A stretch of DNA of 64,000 bases from contig JAGYIL010000001.1 in assembly GCA_018402545.1 (NCBI GenBank), forward strand, positions 2,728,001-2,792,000. The letters run 5' to 3'. Positions 9,919 to 18,873 of the stretch are shown piece after piece (the first letter of the stretch is position 1; every line of letters begins with the position of its first letter). A model generated the notes under the pieces. The model was not told the DNA's origin. It did not search any database and saw only the letters and a program-made list of their open reading frames with translations. The DNA is from Saccharospirillum sp. Its GTDB lineage: Bacteria > Pseudomonadota > Gammaproteobacteria > Pseudomonadales > Natronospirillaceae. Position numbers and translations under genes: made by a program.

Positions 9919-11102
9919 ATCCGTTAATGGCACGGCTGATGCCGTACCCCTTCGAGAAACTCAAGCAGCTGACCGCCAACATTACACCGGCGAGCCTGCC
10001 CGAAGTCGCCTGGTCCATCGGTGAGCCCAAACATGCAGCGCCAGAATTTCTAAGCCCTGTGCTGAACCAGAACCTTGGGGGCTTTTCCCAATACCCGGCC
10101 ACTAACGGTTTGCCCGCACTGCGCGAGACGATCAGCCAGTGGTGCCAGCGCCGCTTCCAATTGCCCAATAACAGTTTAACCGCCGACAAAAACGTATTGC
10201 CGGTCACCGGCACCCGTGAAGCGCTGTTCTCGGTGGTACAAGCTTTGTTCGATGCCAGCTCTGCCAAACGCGACGTCTGGATGCCCAACCCCTTCTATCA
10301 GATCTATGAAGGCGCCACCTATCTGGCCGGCGGCGAACCGCGCTACCTGCCCTGCCTGGCCGAAACCGGCTACCTACCTGACTTCAGTGGCCTGACCGAC
10401 GCCGACTGGGACAACTGCCAGATGCTGTTTCTGTGCACCCCGGGCAACCCCTCTGGCCAGCCGTTATCGCTGGAGCAGCTGCAACACCTGATCCGCAAGG
10501 CCATCGACCACGATGTGCTGTTGATCAGCGACGAATGTTACAGCGAGCTCTACCGCGATGAAGCAAACCCGCCGCCCGGACTGTTGCAGGCCGCGGCGGC
10601 CATGGGCCATACCGACTATCGCAACTGCCTTGTGTTTCATAGCCTGAGCAAGCGCAGCAACCTGCCCGGTTTGCGCAGCGGTTTCGTCGCCGGCGATGCG
10701 CAGCTAATTGCCGAATTCCTGCGCTACCGCACCTACCATGGCTGTGCCATGCCAATACCGCATCAGCAGGTATCCATCGCCGCCTGGCAGGATGAACGCC
10801 ACGTTGCCGCCAACCGTGCCCTGTACAACCAGAAGTACCAGGCGGTACACGACATCCTGTCCGACAAGATGCCGGTGCGTATTCCCGAGGCCAGCTTCTA
10901 CCTCTGGCCCAACCTGGAGCGCGACGACACTCAGGTCGCCTGTGACTGGTTGGAAAAAGCCAATATCCGGGTCTTGCCGGGCCAGTACCTGTGTCGCACG
11001 ATCGACGGCGTCACTCCGGGGTATGGCCACGTTCGCATTGCCCTGGTCGCCGAACTGGATGCCTGTATCGACGCTGCCGAACGCCTGCGCCGACTGCTTT
11101 AA
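9915..11102 (+). CDS. dapC: N-succinyldiaminopimelate aminotransferase
   Basis: PLP enzyme that makes N-succinyl-L,L-diaminopimelate in the succinylase branch of lysine/DAP synthesis. The 395-residue fold-type I aminotransferase has PGNPSGQPLSLEQL, SDECYSELYRD and the PLP-lysine motif HSLSKRSNLPGLRSGF. The ATG overlaps the glnD stop by 4 bp. The presence of dapD just downstream makes DapC, rather than another class I/II aminotransferase, the best assignment. Confidence 0.92.
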   Translation: MNPLMARLMPYPFEKLKQLTANITPASLPEVAWSIGEPKHAAPEFLSPVLNQNLGGFSQYPATNGLPALRETISQWCQRRFQLPNNSLTADKNVLPVTGTREALFSVVQALFDASSAKRDVWMPNPFYQIYEGATYLAGGEPRYLPCLAETGYLPDFSGLTDADWDNCQMLFLCTPGNPSGQPLSLEQLQHLIRKAIDHDVLLISDECYSELYRDEANPPPGLLQAAAAMGHTDYRNCLVFHSLSKRSNLPGLRSGFVAGDAQLIAEFLRYRTYHGCAMPIPHQQVSIAAWQDERHVAANRALYNQKYQAVHDILSDKMPVRIPEASFYLWPNLERDDTQVACDWLEKANIRVLPGQYLCRTIDGVTPGYGHVRIALVAELDACIDAAERLRRLL

Positions 11103-11157
11103 GCTGCCTACTGTGAACTACGGGCAACACCCCTTCACGAAAGGAAACCGAACCGCC

Positions 11158-11511
11158 ATGATCCGTATTTACGGCATTCGCAACTGCGACACCATCAAGA
11201 AGACACTGGCCTGGTTTGCAGACCAGCAGATCGAGATTGAATTCATCGACTACAAGAAAACCCCGCCAGACGAAGCGCTACTGCGCACCTGGTTAACGCA
11301 GCTCGACTGGGAGCAACTGGTCAACAAGCGCGGCACAACCTGGCGCAAACTGCCTCAGGAACAGCGCGACACCCTGACCGAGACCGGCGCCATCGAACAG
11401 ATGATCGCCAACCCGTCTTTGATCAAACGGCCACTGGTCGAGTATCAGGGCGCCGTGGGTGTGGGTTTCGATGAAGCGTACTTCACACGCCTGGTCGCCC
11501 AGGCTAGCTGA
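11158..11511 (+). CDS. ArsC/Spx-family reductase-like protein (YffB type)
   Basis: A 117-residue thioredoxin-fold protein of the ArsC/Spx family, beginning MIRIYGIRNCDTIKKTLAWF and containing the family motif ..NPSLIKRPLVEYQG. It has one N-terminal Cys (in RNCDTIKK) rather than a CxxC pair, as in E. coli YffB. YffB-like genes commonly sit beside dap genes in gammaproteobacteria; the substrate is not established. ATG 11158 follows a clear AAAGGAAA ribosome site, although the open frame extends much further upstream inside dapC. Confidence 0.88.
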   Translation: MIRIYGIRNCDTIKKTLAWFADQQIEIEFIDYKKTPPDEALLRTWLTQLDWEQLVNKRGTTWRKLPQEQRDTLTETGAIEQMIANPSLIKRPLVEYQGAVGVGFDEAYFTRLVAQAS

Positions 11512-11551
11512 CAACTTTTAAAACGCTAAAACGACATTGAGAGGACAACAC

Positions 11552-12583
11552 ATGAGCTATTTTGCAGTGGCGATCGGCACCGCCACCCGAAACAAAGACG
11601 GCAAGATCATTGAAGCCTGGTACCCCCAGCCGATACTGGCCCCGTCTGACGACCTGATCACCACCCTCAGCCAGGTCGCCAAGCTCAACGGTGGCAATGA
11701 GGCACTGGTCGTCGAAAGCGCCCTGATGAGCCCCCTGGCCGATGGCTTCGACAAAGCCGGCCACCGCGAAAGCGCCCAGTTCTGCCGCGCTGCAGAAAGC
11801 AGCCGCCAGACCATCGTACTGACCGTATTGGAAACCGATGCTGCACCGGTGTCTGTCGCCGAAGGCTATCTGAAACTGCACCTGCTGTCGCACCGCCTGA
11901 TCAAGCCCCACGGCTGTTCACTGGACGGCCTGTTCGGCCTGCTGCACAACATCGCCTGGACCAACGAAGGCCCGATCGACCTGCCGGAACTCGCCGAAAG
12001 GCAAATGGAAGCCCGGCTGGCGGGCCGCACCCTGGATGTGCAGTGCGTCGACAAGTTCCCGAAAATGACCAACTACGTCGTGCCCAAAGGCATTCGCATT
12101 GCCGATACCAGCCGGGTTCGGCTTGGCGCTCACATTGGTGAAGGCACCACCGTCATGCACGAAGGCTTTGTGAACTTCAATGCCGGTACCGAAGCGGTAT
12201 CCATGGTCGAAGGGCGCATTACCGCCGGTGTAATGGTAGGCGACGGTTCTGATGTGGGTGGCGGGTCATCGATCATGGGCACCCTGTCAGGCGGCGGTAA
12301 AGTCGTGATTTCACTGGGCAAGAATTGCCTGCTCGGCGCGAACTCCGGTATCGGCATCCCGCTGGGTGATCGCTGCACCGTCGAAGCTGGCTTGTATGTC
12401 ACCGCTGGCACCAAGGTGGCCATGCTCGACAACAAGAAACAGCTGGTCAAAACCGTTAAAGCGCGGGAACTGGCGGGTCAGTCTGATTTATTGTTCTGGC
12501 GAAACGCCGAAACCGGTCGGGTGGAATGCCTGTCGAACAAAACGGCGATTGAATTGAACAGTGAGTTGCACAGTAATAATTAA
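11552..12583 (+). CDS. dapD: 2,3,4,5-tetrahydropyridine-2,6-dicarboxylate N-succinyltransferase
   Basis: Succinylates tetrahydrodipicolinate, the step before DapC in lysine and meso-DAP synthesis. The 343-residue protein is the long Pseudomonas/actinobacterial-type DapD: an N-terminal alpha/beta domain and a C-terminal left-handed beta helix with hexapeptide repeats (VRLGAHIGEGTTVMHEGFVN, DGSDVGGGSSIMGTLSGG, LLGANSGIGIPLGDRC). ATG 11552 has a GAGAGGA ribosome site 8 bp upstream. Probably in one transcript with dapC. Confidence 0.95.
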   Translation: MSYFAVAIGTATRNKDGKIIEAWYPQPILAPSDDLITTLSQVAKLNGGNEALVVESALMSPLADGFDKAGHRESAQFCRAAESSRQTIVLTVLETDAAPVSVAEGYLKLHLLSHRLIKPHGCSLDGLFGLLHNIAWTNEGPIDLPELAERQMEARLAGRTLDVQCVDKFPKMTNYVVPKGIRIADTSRVRLGAHIGEGTTVMHEGFVNFNAGTEAVSMVEGRITAGVMVGDGSDVGGGSSIMGTLSGGGKVVISLGKNCLLGANSGIGIPLGDRCTVEAGLYVTAGTKVAMLDNKKQLVKTVKARELAGQSDLLFWRNAETGRVECLSNKTAIELNSELHSNN

Positions 12584-12587
12584 CCCT

Positions 12588-12857
12588 ACAGATTTTCGAG
12601 TTCGCCCAGGAGACTAGCGGCGGGTGCCGGGTGTGCCCCTGTGGGGAAGTCCGCAGCAAGGACTAAAACGTCTGGAGCGTTTTAGCATGAGCGCAGCGAG
12701 CCCGTAGGGTGAATCCCATGGATGGGATTCATATCCTGCGGCCTAGGCTCCATGGATGGATTGAGTGGGCGGCATCCCGCCCGACCCCACAGGGGCATAC
12801 CCGGCATCCGGCGCGGACCAATGCCACTCGACCGAACCCGATTGCCGGATCTTGAGT
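12588..12857. repeat. Palindromic interspersed repeat, copy 1
   Basis: Structured intergenic element of about 270 bp between convergent dapD and glpR. Inner arms at 12624-12646 and 12785-12807 pair with two mismatches in 23 (GTGCCGGGTGTGCCCCTG side). Between them are smaller hairpins: TAAAACG..CGTTTTA, GAATCCCAT-GG-ATGGGATTC and GGGCGG-catc-CCGCCC. It is nearly identical to the copy at 18874-19142; shorter relatives lie at 15860-15972 and 24495-24696. No open frame is evident. Confidence 0.85.
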
Positions 12858-12860
12858 AAA

Positions 12861-13649
12861 CTAGTCGCAGACAAACAGTCTGACCTGATGCTCGGTGAGC
12901 AGATCCTGGAAGACTTTGGGGGGTGGGCTGTCGGTGTAGAAGGCATCGGCCTGAGCAATGCTGCCCAGCCGCACCATGGCCTGGCGACCAAATTTGCTGT
13001 GATCGGCCGCCAGTAACACCTGGCGGCTGTGCTCGATAATGGTTTGAGCAACGCGGACTTCCCGGTAGTCGTAATCCAGCAGGGAACCGTCATCGTCGAT
13101 GCCACTGATGCCGATGATGCCGTAATCGAGTTTGAACTGGCGAATGAAATCCAGAGTCGACTCACCGACGATGCCGCCATCGCGGGCACGCACCTCACCG
13201 CTGGCCACAATGACCCGAAAATCTTCCTTGCCACTCATCAGCGTCGCCACGTGCAAGTTGTTGGTCACAATTTGCAGACCCTTATGGTTCATCAGGGCAT
13301 GGGCGATGGTCTCGGTTGTGGTACCAATGTTGATGAACAGGCTGGCATGGTCCGGAATCTGGTCTGCCAGTGTGCGGGCGATGCGATCCTTGGCAGACTG
13401 ATTCAGAATCTGCCGGTCGAAATACGGCAGATTTTCGGTGGAATTAACCGGGCTGGCCCCGCCGTGAAACCGCACGATGAACCCGCTGTCTTCCAGCAAC
13501 GTCAGATCCCGGCGGATCGTTTGAGGCGTTACGCCAAAATCTTCGACCAGATCGTCAATGGTCGCATGACCCTCTTTCTCAACGCGCCGCACAATAGCGG
13601 TCTGTCTTGGATTCAGCGGCTTGTCCAGTCGGGCATCACGTAGTGTCAT
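12861..13649 (-). CDS. glpR: DeoR-family transcriptional repressor, GlpR type
   Basis: Predicted repressor of glycerol-3-phosphate genes. The 262-residue protein has an N-terminal winged helix (IDDLVEDFGVTPQTIRRDLT), the RFHGGA linker and a C-terminal sugar-phosphate sensor domain with LFINIGTTTETIAHAL, IVTNNLHVATLM, DFIRQFKLDYGIIGISGID and AADHSKFGRQAMVRLGSI. These track E. coli GlpR closely along its length. No glp regulon gene is in the window, so the target is inferred. It lies convergent to dapD across repeat copy 1. Confidence 0.85.
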   Translation of the reverse strand: MTLRDARLDKPLNPRQTAIVRRVEKEGHATIDDLVEDFGVTPQTIRRDLTLLEDSGFIVRFHGGASPVNSTENLPYFDRQILNQSAKDRIARTLADQIPDHASLFINIGTTTETIAHALMNHKGLQIVTNNLHVATLMSGKEDFRVIVASGEVRARDGGIVGESTLDFIRQFKLDYGIIGISGIDDDGSLLDYDYREVRVAQTIIEHSRQVLLAADHSKFGRQAMVRLGSIAQADAFYTDSPPPKVFQDLLTEHQVRLFVCD

Positions 13650-13655
13650 GCGAGT

Positions 13656-14546
13656 TTATTGCACCCCCCCGGGCATACGGTCTTCCAGCGCATCCACCCG
13701 CTCGCTCACAGCGACCAGGCGGCGATTGGCTTCCAGCCTGCCTGCATCGATAGAGCGCAGAACCTCATTCAGTTCATCGACTTCCTCTTGCAGCAGCTGC
13801 TGGTTCATGGTCGCCGTGCCCTGCTCAACCAGCAGGTTTTCCTGCGTCAGCGTCAACGACAGCAAACGCTCCTCCAGACTGGCCGGGTTCAGGTTCTCCA
13901 GGCTTGCCTGCAACTCGCCAAAGGCTTCAGACGTCTGGTCCAGTTCAGACTGCAACGCGGCCAGCGACTCCGACTGGGAACCATTGACAGCCGCCTGCTC
14001 GTCCAGCTGGCTGGATAGGGCTGCGAGTGCCTGCTCACGCGCCTCGATCTGGCTTTGTACGTTGGACTGCAGTTGCGCAATATTCTGCTGATTGGTCTCG
14101 ATCCACTCGCGGTTACGCTCGTTGGCGACCGCCCAGAGTTTGCGAATTTCGCTCATCTGCATATCGGTCTCAGCCTTGATTGCCCGAAACTGATTGTTGA
14201 TGGCCGTTTCATTCATCACCACCGATTCATCGGTCTCGGTCATCGAACGCTGCACCGATACGATGCGGTCATCCGCCAGTTGCAGCCGCTCATCAAACAT
14301 CGCCAGCGTCTGTTGCTGGCTGTATGCCAATAACCCAAGACCCGCGCTGATGGCAAACAGCACCAGCACCAGCCCCCACAGCAGCGTTGGCGTATTACTG
14401 CCACCACTGCGCGGTGACGGCTCTGCACGCCCGGAAGACGCAGTGTTGCGTGGTGTGGACGAAGCGGTCGTCGACTGACGACCGCGGATCTGATCACGGT
14501 CTGGTACCATTTTGGGCAGGTCACTGCCCGGTTTGGAGTCCGACAT
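13656..14546 (-). CDS. Single-pass inner-membrane coiled-coil protein of unknown function
   Basis: A 296-residue protein with a hydrophilic, Ser/Thr/Pro-rich cytoplasmic N-terminus (1-53), one membrane segment at about 54-74 (LLWGLVLVLFAISAGLGLLA), and then a long coiled coil (about 75-290) rich in Gln, Glu, Leu and Ala without cysteines. No catalytic motif is visible. It ends 7 bp from the glpR start on the same strand and is divergent from sodB. It could be a periplasmic spacer or envelope scaffold; similar proteins occur in pseudomonads, but I do not recognise a named family. Confidence 0.75.
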   Translation of the reverse strand: MSDSKPGSDLPKMVPDRDQIRGRQSTTASSTPRNTASSGRAEPSPRSGGSNTPTLLWGLVLVLFAISAGLGLLAYSQQQTLAMFDERLQLADDRIVSVQRSMTETDESVVMNETAINNQFRAIKAETDMQMSEIRKLWAVANERNREWIETNQQNIAQLQSNVQSQIEAREQALAALSSQLDEQAAVNGSQSESLAALQSELDQTSEAFGELQASLENLNPASLEERLLSLTLTQENLLVEQGTATMNQQLLQEEVDELNEVLRSIDAGRLEANRRLVAVSERVDALEDRMPGGVQ

Positions 14547-14658
14547 TGAAACAACCTGTGCAATAAATAAGTAGGGTCATTATAGGGACAGCCCCCCGAT
14601 GAACAAGAGAGGCTCGGTAATTGTGCCCAATCGCATTAAAATAGCCGCCTGGTCGCAC

Positions 14659-14687
14659 TTGAAACCGGCCCCAACCGACCAGATAGT
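14659..14687 (+). promoter_or_regulatory. Candidate promoter of sodB
   Basis: TTGAAA (14659-14664) and GATAGT (14682-14687) are spaced 17 bp apart and lie about 58 bp upstream of the sodB ATG. The -35 matches consensus at five of six positions; the -10 is weaker. Read by eye only. Confidence 0.45.
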
Positions 14688-14744
14688 ACAGTCACGAATG
14701 ACAACGTGCTAATACACCCATCGAAAAGACAGAGGGAGAACACC

Positions 14745-15326
14745 ATGGCTTTTGAACTGCCAGAACTGCCGTACGCGATCAATGCACTTGAACCCCACAT
14801 TTCCCAGGAAACCCTGGAATACCACCACGGCAAGCATCACAACACCTATGTGACCAAGCTGAATGGCCTGATTCCGGGCACCGAGTTTGAAGGCAAGAGC
14901 CTGGAAGACATCATCAAATCCTCTTCCGGCGGCGTGTTCAACAACTCCGCTCAAATCTGGAACCACACCTTTTACTGGCACAGCCTGAGCCCGAATGGCG
15001 GTGGTACTCCTACTGGCGCCCTGGGCGACGCCATCAATGCCAAATGGGGTTCATTCGAAGCCTTCCAGAAGGAATTTGACGAAAAAGCCGTCAACAACTT
15101 CGGTTCAAGCTGGACCTGGCTGGTCAAGAACAGCGATGGCTCACTGGAAATCGTTAACACCAGCAACGCCGGCACCCCCATCACCGAAGGCCAGACGCCA
15201 ATCATCACCGTCGACTTGTGGGAACATGCCTACTACATCGACTACCGTAACCTGCGCCCCAAATACCTGGAAGCGTTCTGGAAACTGGCAAACTGGGACT
15301 TCGCAGCGGAAAACTTCGCCAAGTAA
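14745..15326 (+). CDS. sodB: Superoxide dismutase [Fe]
   Basis: Dismutates superoxide in the cytoplasm. The 193-residue length fits iron-type SOD. Metal ligands are visible: His in ALEPHISQET, His in WNHTFYWHSL, and Asp and His in DLWEHAYYIDYRN. The N-terminus MAFELPELPYAINALEPHIS is typical of FeSOD. ATG 14745 follows GAGGGAGA. An intrinsic terminator lies 55 bp downstream. Fe versus Mn specificity is assigned by overall similarity, not by assay. Confidence 0.95.
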   Translation: MAFELPELPYAINALEPHISQETLEYHHGKHHNTYVTKLNGLIPGTEFEGKSLEDIIKSSSGGVFNNSAQIWNHTFYWHSLSPNGGGTPTGALGDAINAKWGSFEAFQKEFDEKAVNNFGSSWTWLVKNSDGSLEIVNTSNAGTPITEGQTPIITVDLWEHAYYIDYRNLRPKYLEAFWKLANWDFAAENFAK

Positions 15327-15380
15327 GGCGACGTTCAGCGCACCGTCCTCCCCGGCCCGCCTTGCGCGGTACGGGCCCTG

Positions 15381-15405
15381 AAAGGTGGCTTCGGCCACCT
15401 TTTTT
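15381..15405 (+). terminator. Rho-independent terminator of sodB
   Basis: AAAGGTGGC-TTCG-GCCACCTTTTTT: a stable stem with a UUCG tetraloop and a T run, 55 bp after the sodB stop and just before the convergent yqcC stop. Confidence 0.9.
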
Positions 15406-15409
15406 GATG

Positions 15410-15724
15410 TCAGGGCTTGCCCAGACAGCCATCAATCCGGTCAATAATCGCCAGCAACTGCTGAGTCGATCGCTTCTCAAACTTCAGCGCCTCTTCCGCA
15501 TAAGGCCTAACCTGAGCCCCGCTAGGCAGCGGCAAATCAGCCTCAATCAACGCACGCAAGCGCTGCAAATAGATCCACTGCAACCACTCCGGCAAGGTTA
15601 GTGTATCCACCGCAAACGGCTGGGCACTCGCCAGCGCCTCAGGGGACGGCGGTACATCATTCCAGAAACCCTGCTCTCTCAGCTCCGCTTCCAGTTCGTC
15701 CAACAGCGTCGACAATTCAGACAA
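15410..15724 (-). CDS. yqcC: YqcC family protein (DUF446)
   Basis: Small conserved protein of unknown function; in E. coli it lies by truC. The core PFAVDTLTLPEWLQWIYLQRL and the tail LPSGAQVRPYAEEALK match the family. The frame is open to 15802, but that start would add about 26 residues not found in the family. A TTG at 15724 directly follows GGAGGAAGG, so I favour that start (104 residues, against about 109 in E. coli). Confidence 0.8.
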   Translation of the reverse strand: MSELSTLLDELEAELREQGFWNDVPPSPEALASAQPFAVDTLTLPEWLQWIYLQRLRALIEADLPLPSGAQVRPYAEEALKFEKRSTQQLLAIIDRIDGCLGKP

Positions 15725-15859
15725 AAACCTTCCTCCCGTTCCGCGATATTCTGGCGGATAAGTAAAAAACGCGCAGTGTAGACGCCTGACCCATCGAAGC
15801 AAAGCATCCCGACTTTAACAAACCGATCAGTATTAAATACGGAATTGGCAACTATCCAC

Positions 15860-15972
15860 GTGCTGGCTGCCGGGTAGGCTTGTCCGGGGTAGTCCGCAGC
15901 ATGGATGCTGCGGTCTAGGCTCCATGGAAGGATCTACGCCGACCCCGGACAAGCCTACCCGGTGGTCAGCAC
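15860..15972. repeat. Palindromic interspersed repeat, copy 2 (short form)
   Basis: Between divergent yqcC and the DUF3549 gene. Arms 15870-15889 and 15943-15962 are a perfect 20-bp inverted repeat with a different arm sequence from the long copies (CCGGGTAGGCTTGTCCGGGG). Outer GTGCTG/CAGCAC extends the pairing. The loop holds AGTCCGCAGCATGGATGCTGCGG and CTAGGCTCCATGGA, shared with the other copies. Confidence 0.8.
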
Positions 15973-16077
15973 GAACTCTAGGCACAAAAGCCCACCAAAC
16001 GGTTCAACCTCCGGGATTAATAACAAGACTCATATCCGGTACACTGCGCCACCCATGACCGTTACCAGAGCCGCTGT

Positions 16078-17112
16078 ATGAGCACCTCAAATACCCAGAC
16101 GACACCCGGACTTGTTGATTTTCTCGAGCGCAGCGGCGCCCGTTACCGGGCCTTTGATCTGGGCAGTCAGTTGCGTAACCTCAGTAAGGATCAGTTTGCC
16201 CGGTTCGATCAGGGGCAGCCCTACCCTTATCCGCACCTGAGTCATGCCTGGCTGATACTGCTGCTGTGGAACCCCGAGCAGCGCGAACAACACAGCATCT
16301 GGTTTATGAAACTGCCACTGGACGAGCAGGGTGGGATGCCTGCCGCCGTCATGACCGATGTACTTGACCGGCTGTACCGCTCGCTCGCCACTGCTGACCC
16401 CAAAGAGCGCCAGCGCCTGCTGACCGACCACCCCTATCAGTTTACGCCTCCCGACAACAAAATGGCCGCCTTGCACGCCCGCGCCAGCCGTATTCTGGGT
16501 GCACCGCCCAGCGCCTTTTACGCCGATGCCCAACGGCTGCTGACGAAGGAAGGCGCATCGGAAGACTGGGCCAACATTGGCCTGCAAGGCCTGTTCGACG
16601 TGCTGGAGCGGCGCAGCCCGGCCGATGAGCAAGCACTCACTCGCCAGTTACCCGCGATCCCCGACTTCGCACGCCACCAGGTGCTGAACGCCCTCGAACA
16701 CCACAAACCGGGCGTCGCCCTGACTGAACGCATTATCGAACTGGGGCACCAGCATCAGGACGTCGCCACACGCGTCGCAGCGCTGCGCGCCCTGTCTCAA
16801 AGCCCGGCAACAGGCCTGGTTGAAGCCTTCGTCAGCGACTCGCTGAACCACTTTACCGACGAACTGGACTTAGTTCTGGCCGTGCTCAGCCGTCACCCGG
16901 GCCTGCTGGCCAATACTGACCTGGCGCTGGTGGCACTGGACCGACTGGCCGTATTGGCCGATACAGACGGCTTCAACCGGGTCATTCAAGGGCTCGCACT
17001 GCAACCCGGCTTGTCGGGTCTGATTCTGCAGGCACTGCGCCACCCGCATCGCTCAGATGCGCTGGCCAGCGCCATTGGCAACCTGATCAGCAGCACCCGG
17101 ACCGTACAATGA
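16078..17112 (+). CDS. DUF3549 family protein
   Basis: A 344-residue cytoplasmic protein of unknown function. The N-terminus (LVDFLERSGARYRAFDLGSQ) and PYPYPHLSHAWLILLLW are characteristic of DUF3549 proteins found in Pseudomonas and relatives near yqcC and truC. The C-terminal two thirds is Ala/Leu-rich helix, possibly HEAT-like repeats. No signal peptide or catalytic motif is seen. It overlaps the downstream YchJ-like gene by 4 bp (ATGA). Confidence 0.82.
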   Translation: MSTSNTQTTPGLVDFLERSGARYRAFDLGSQLRNLSKDQFARFDQGQPYPYPHLSHAWLILLLWNPEQREQHSIWFMKLPLDEQGGMPAAVMTDVLDRLYRSLATADPKERQRLLTDHPYQFTPPDNKMAALHARASRILGAPPSAFYADAQRLLTKEGASEDWANIGLQGLFDVLERRSPADEQALTRQLPAIPDFARHQVLNALEHHKPGVALTERIIELGHQHQDVATRVAALRALSQSPATGLVEAFVSDSLNHFTDELDLVLAVLSRHPGLLANTDLALVALDRLAVLADTDGFNRVIQGLALQPGLSGLILQALRHPHRSDALASAIGNLISSTRTVQ

Positions 17113-17540
17113 CCGACGCCTCCAACAAACCACCCGACGATACAAACCCCGGCTCCGGCCACTGTCATTGCGGCCAGACAGAACCCTATGTCAGCTGCTG
17201 CGGCCGGTTTCTAGAGGCCGGTGCTTACCCGCGGGATCCGGAAACACTGATGCGCAGTCGATTCACCGCCTACCGGTTACAGCGGCTGAATTACCTGATC
17301 AAAACCTGGCATCCGAACACCTGCCCGGCACTGACCGCTGACCACCTGGAGGGCACTGACTGGCAACGGCTGCAAGTCATCCGCAGCAAAGCGGGGTTAA
17401 AGAAAGGCTGGGTAGAATTCATCGCCCATTATGTGGACGAGCAAGACAAGCCCGAACAACTGCACGAGATCTCGGAATTCCGCAAAGTGAAAAACCGCTG
17501 GGTCTATCATTCAGAACTGCAAAGCTGGCCCGGCGAATAG
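17109..17540 (+). CDS. YchJ-like protein with SEC-C zinc motif
   Basis: A 143-residue UPF0225/YchJ-type protein. After a short Pro/Asn-rich leader it has Cys-rich CHCGQTEPYVSCCGRFL (the SEC-C-like zinc-binding module), then the NTF2-like core LMRSRFTAYRLQRLNYLIKTWHP and WVEFIAHY. The function of the family is unknown. It is translationally coupled to the DUF3549 gene. Confidence 0.88.
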   Translation: MTDASNKPPDDTNPGSGHCHCGQTEPYVSCCGRFLEAGAYPRDPETLMRSRFTAYRLQRLNYLIKTWHPNTCPALTADHLEGTDWQRLQVIRSKAGLKKGWVEFIAHYVDEQDKPEQLHEISEFRKVKNRWVYHSELQSWPGE

Positions 17541-17622
17541 GCCTGGATAGTGGTTTTTCAATAGCCACCCGGCCACAATACCCTGCTGACAAAGCACTAA
17601 TTCCCCGCCGACGGAGCCTGAT

Positions 17623-18855
17623 ATGAGCTGTTACGACCTGCCCGGACTGCTGCCCTTTGACCAGGCGCTGACGCGGATGCTGACCCAGTTAACACCCGTT
17701 GACGGCGTTGAGACGCTGGCGATAACCGAGGCAGTAGGTCGTGTAACGGCCCAAGCCGTGCGGGCACAGGTAAACCTGCCTGTTTTTGATAACTCAGCGA
17801 TGGACGGCTATGGACTGCGACACCAGGATGCCGTAAATGGCAAACCGCTACCGGTTCAGGGAAGGGTGTTGGCTGGCGAGACACTGGATGAAGCCTTAAA
17901 ACCGGGCCATTGCGTGCGCATCATGACCGGCGCCCCCATGCCGGAAGGGTGCGATACCGTGGTAATGCAGGAAAATGCCCGGGTTACGGATGAGGGCGTA
18001 AATTTCGACCCACTGCCGGAACCCGGCGCCAATGTCCGTCTACACGGCACAGACCTGAAAGCCGGTGACGTCGTCTTGCCTGCCGGTCATCGACTGCGCC
18101 CTATCGATGTGGCACTGCTAACTAGCATTGGCCTGGCCGACGTGACTGTACGCAGACGCCTTAAAGTCGCTGTCTTTGCCAGTGGCGATGAACTGCAACC
18201 GGCAGGCACAGCCCTCGCGCCCGGGCAAATATACGACTCCAACCGGCCAGGCCTGCACGCACTGCTCGACAAACTCGGGGTTGAGGTACTGGATCTGGGC
18301 GTCGTCCCCGACGATCCCGATGCCCTGCGCCAGGCTTTCAGAACCGCCAATGAGACCAGTGACCTGGTGATCAGCAGTGGCGGCGTCAGCGTGGGCGAAG
18401 CCGACTTTACCCGGGACATTCTGGACGAAGAAGGCGACATCGAATTCTGGAAGCTGGCCATAAAACCCGGCAAACCCCTCGCTTTTGGACGCCTGAGCAA
18501 GGCCTGGTTTATCGGCCTGCCGGGCAACCCGGTCTCCTCGCTGGTGACCTTTCACCTTATTGCAGTGCCCGCCCTTTACTGCCTGATGGGCATGCCCCAC
18601 CAACCGCTCGCACAACTGAACGCCATCACCAGAGACCCCTTGCATAAAACGCCCGGGCGTATGGATTTTCAGCGGGGATACTGGGATCTGCAGGATGGCA
18701 CGGTTCAGGTGCGCTGCACCGGCTCCGGCCAGGGCTCACACCAACTGAGTTCCCTGACTGAGGCCAATTGTTATATAGCGCTGGAGCAAGACCGCGGGCC
18801 GGTTACGCCTGGCGAGACGGTGACACTCTGGTTGTTTGATGATGTGATGACCTGA
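17623..18855 (+). CDS. moeA: Molybdopterin molybdenumtransferase
   Basis: Inserts molybdate into adenylated molybdopterin, the last step of Moco synthesis. The 410-residue protein has MoeA domains in order: FDNSAMDGYGLR near residue 50, VRIMTGAPMPEGCDTVVMQE, VFASGDELQPAG with GQIYDSNRPGL, SGGVSVGEADFTRD and the MPT-binding FGLPGNPVSSLVTF-like segment (here FIGLPGNPVSSLVTFHLI). It is a monocistron here; moaC/mogA are not in the window. Confidence 0.96.
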   Translation: MSCYDLPGLLPFDQALTRMLTQLTPVDGVETLAITEAVGRVTAQAVRAQVNLPVFDNSAMDGYGLRHQDAVNGKPLPVQGRVLAGETLDEALKPGHCVRIMTGAPMPEGCDTVVMQENARVTDEGVNFDPLPEPGANVRLHGTDLKAGDVVLPAGHRLRPIDVALLTSIGLADVTVRRRLKVAVFASGDELQPAGTALAPGQIYDSNRPGLHALLDKLGVEVLDLGVVPDDPDALRQAFRTANETSDLVISSGGVSVGEADFTRDILDEEGDIEFWKLAIKPGKPLAFGRLSKAWFIGLPGNPVSSLVTFHLIAVPALYCLMGMPHQPLAQLNAITRDPLHKTPGRMDFQRGYWDLQDGTVQVRCTGSGQGSHQLSSLTEANCYIALEQDRGPVTPGETVTLWLFDDVMT

Positions 18856-18873
18856 ACCGCTTTGATTGCCAAG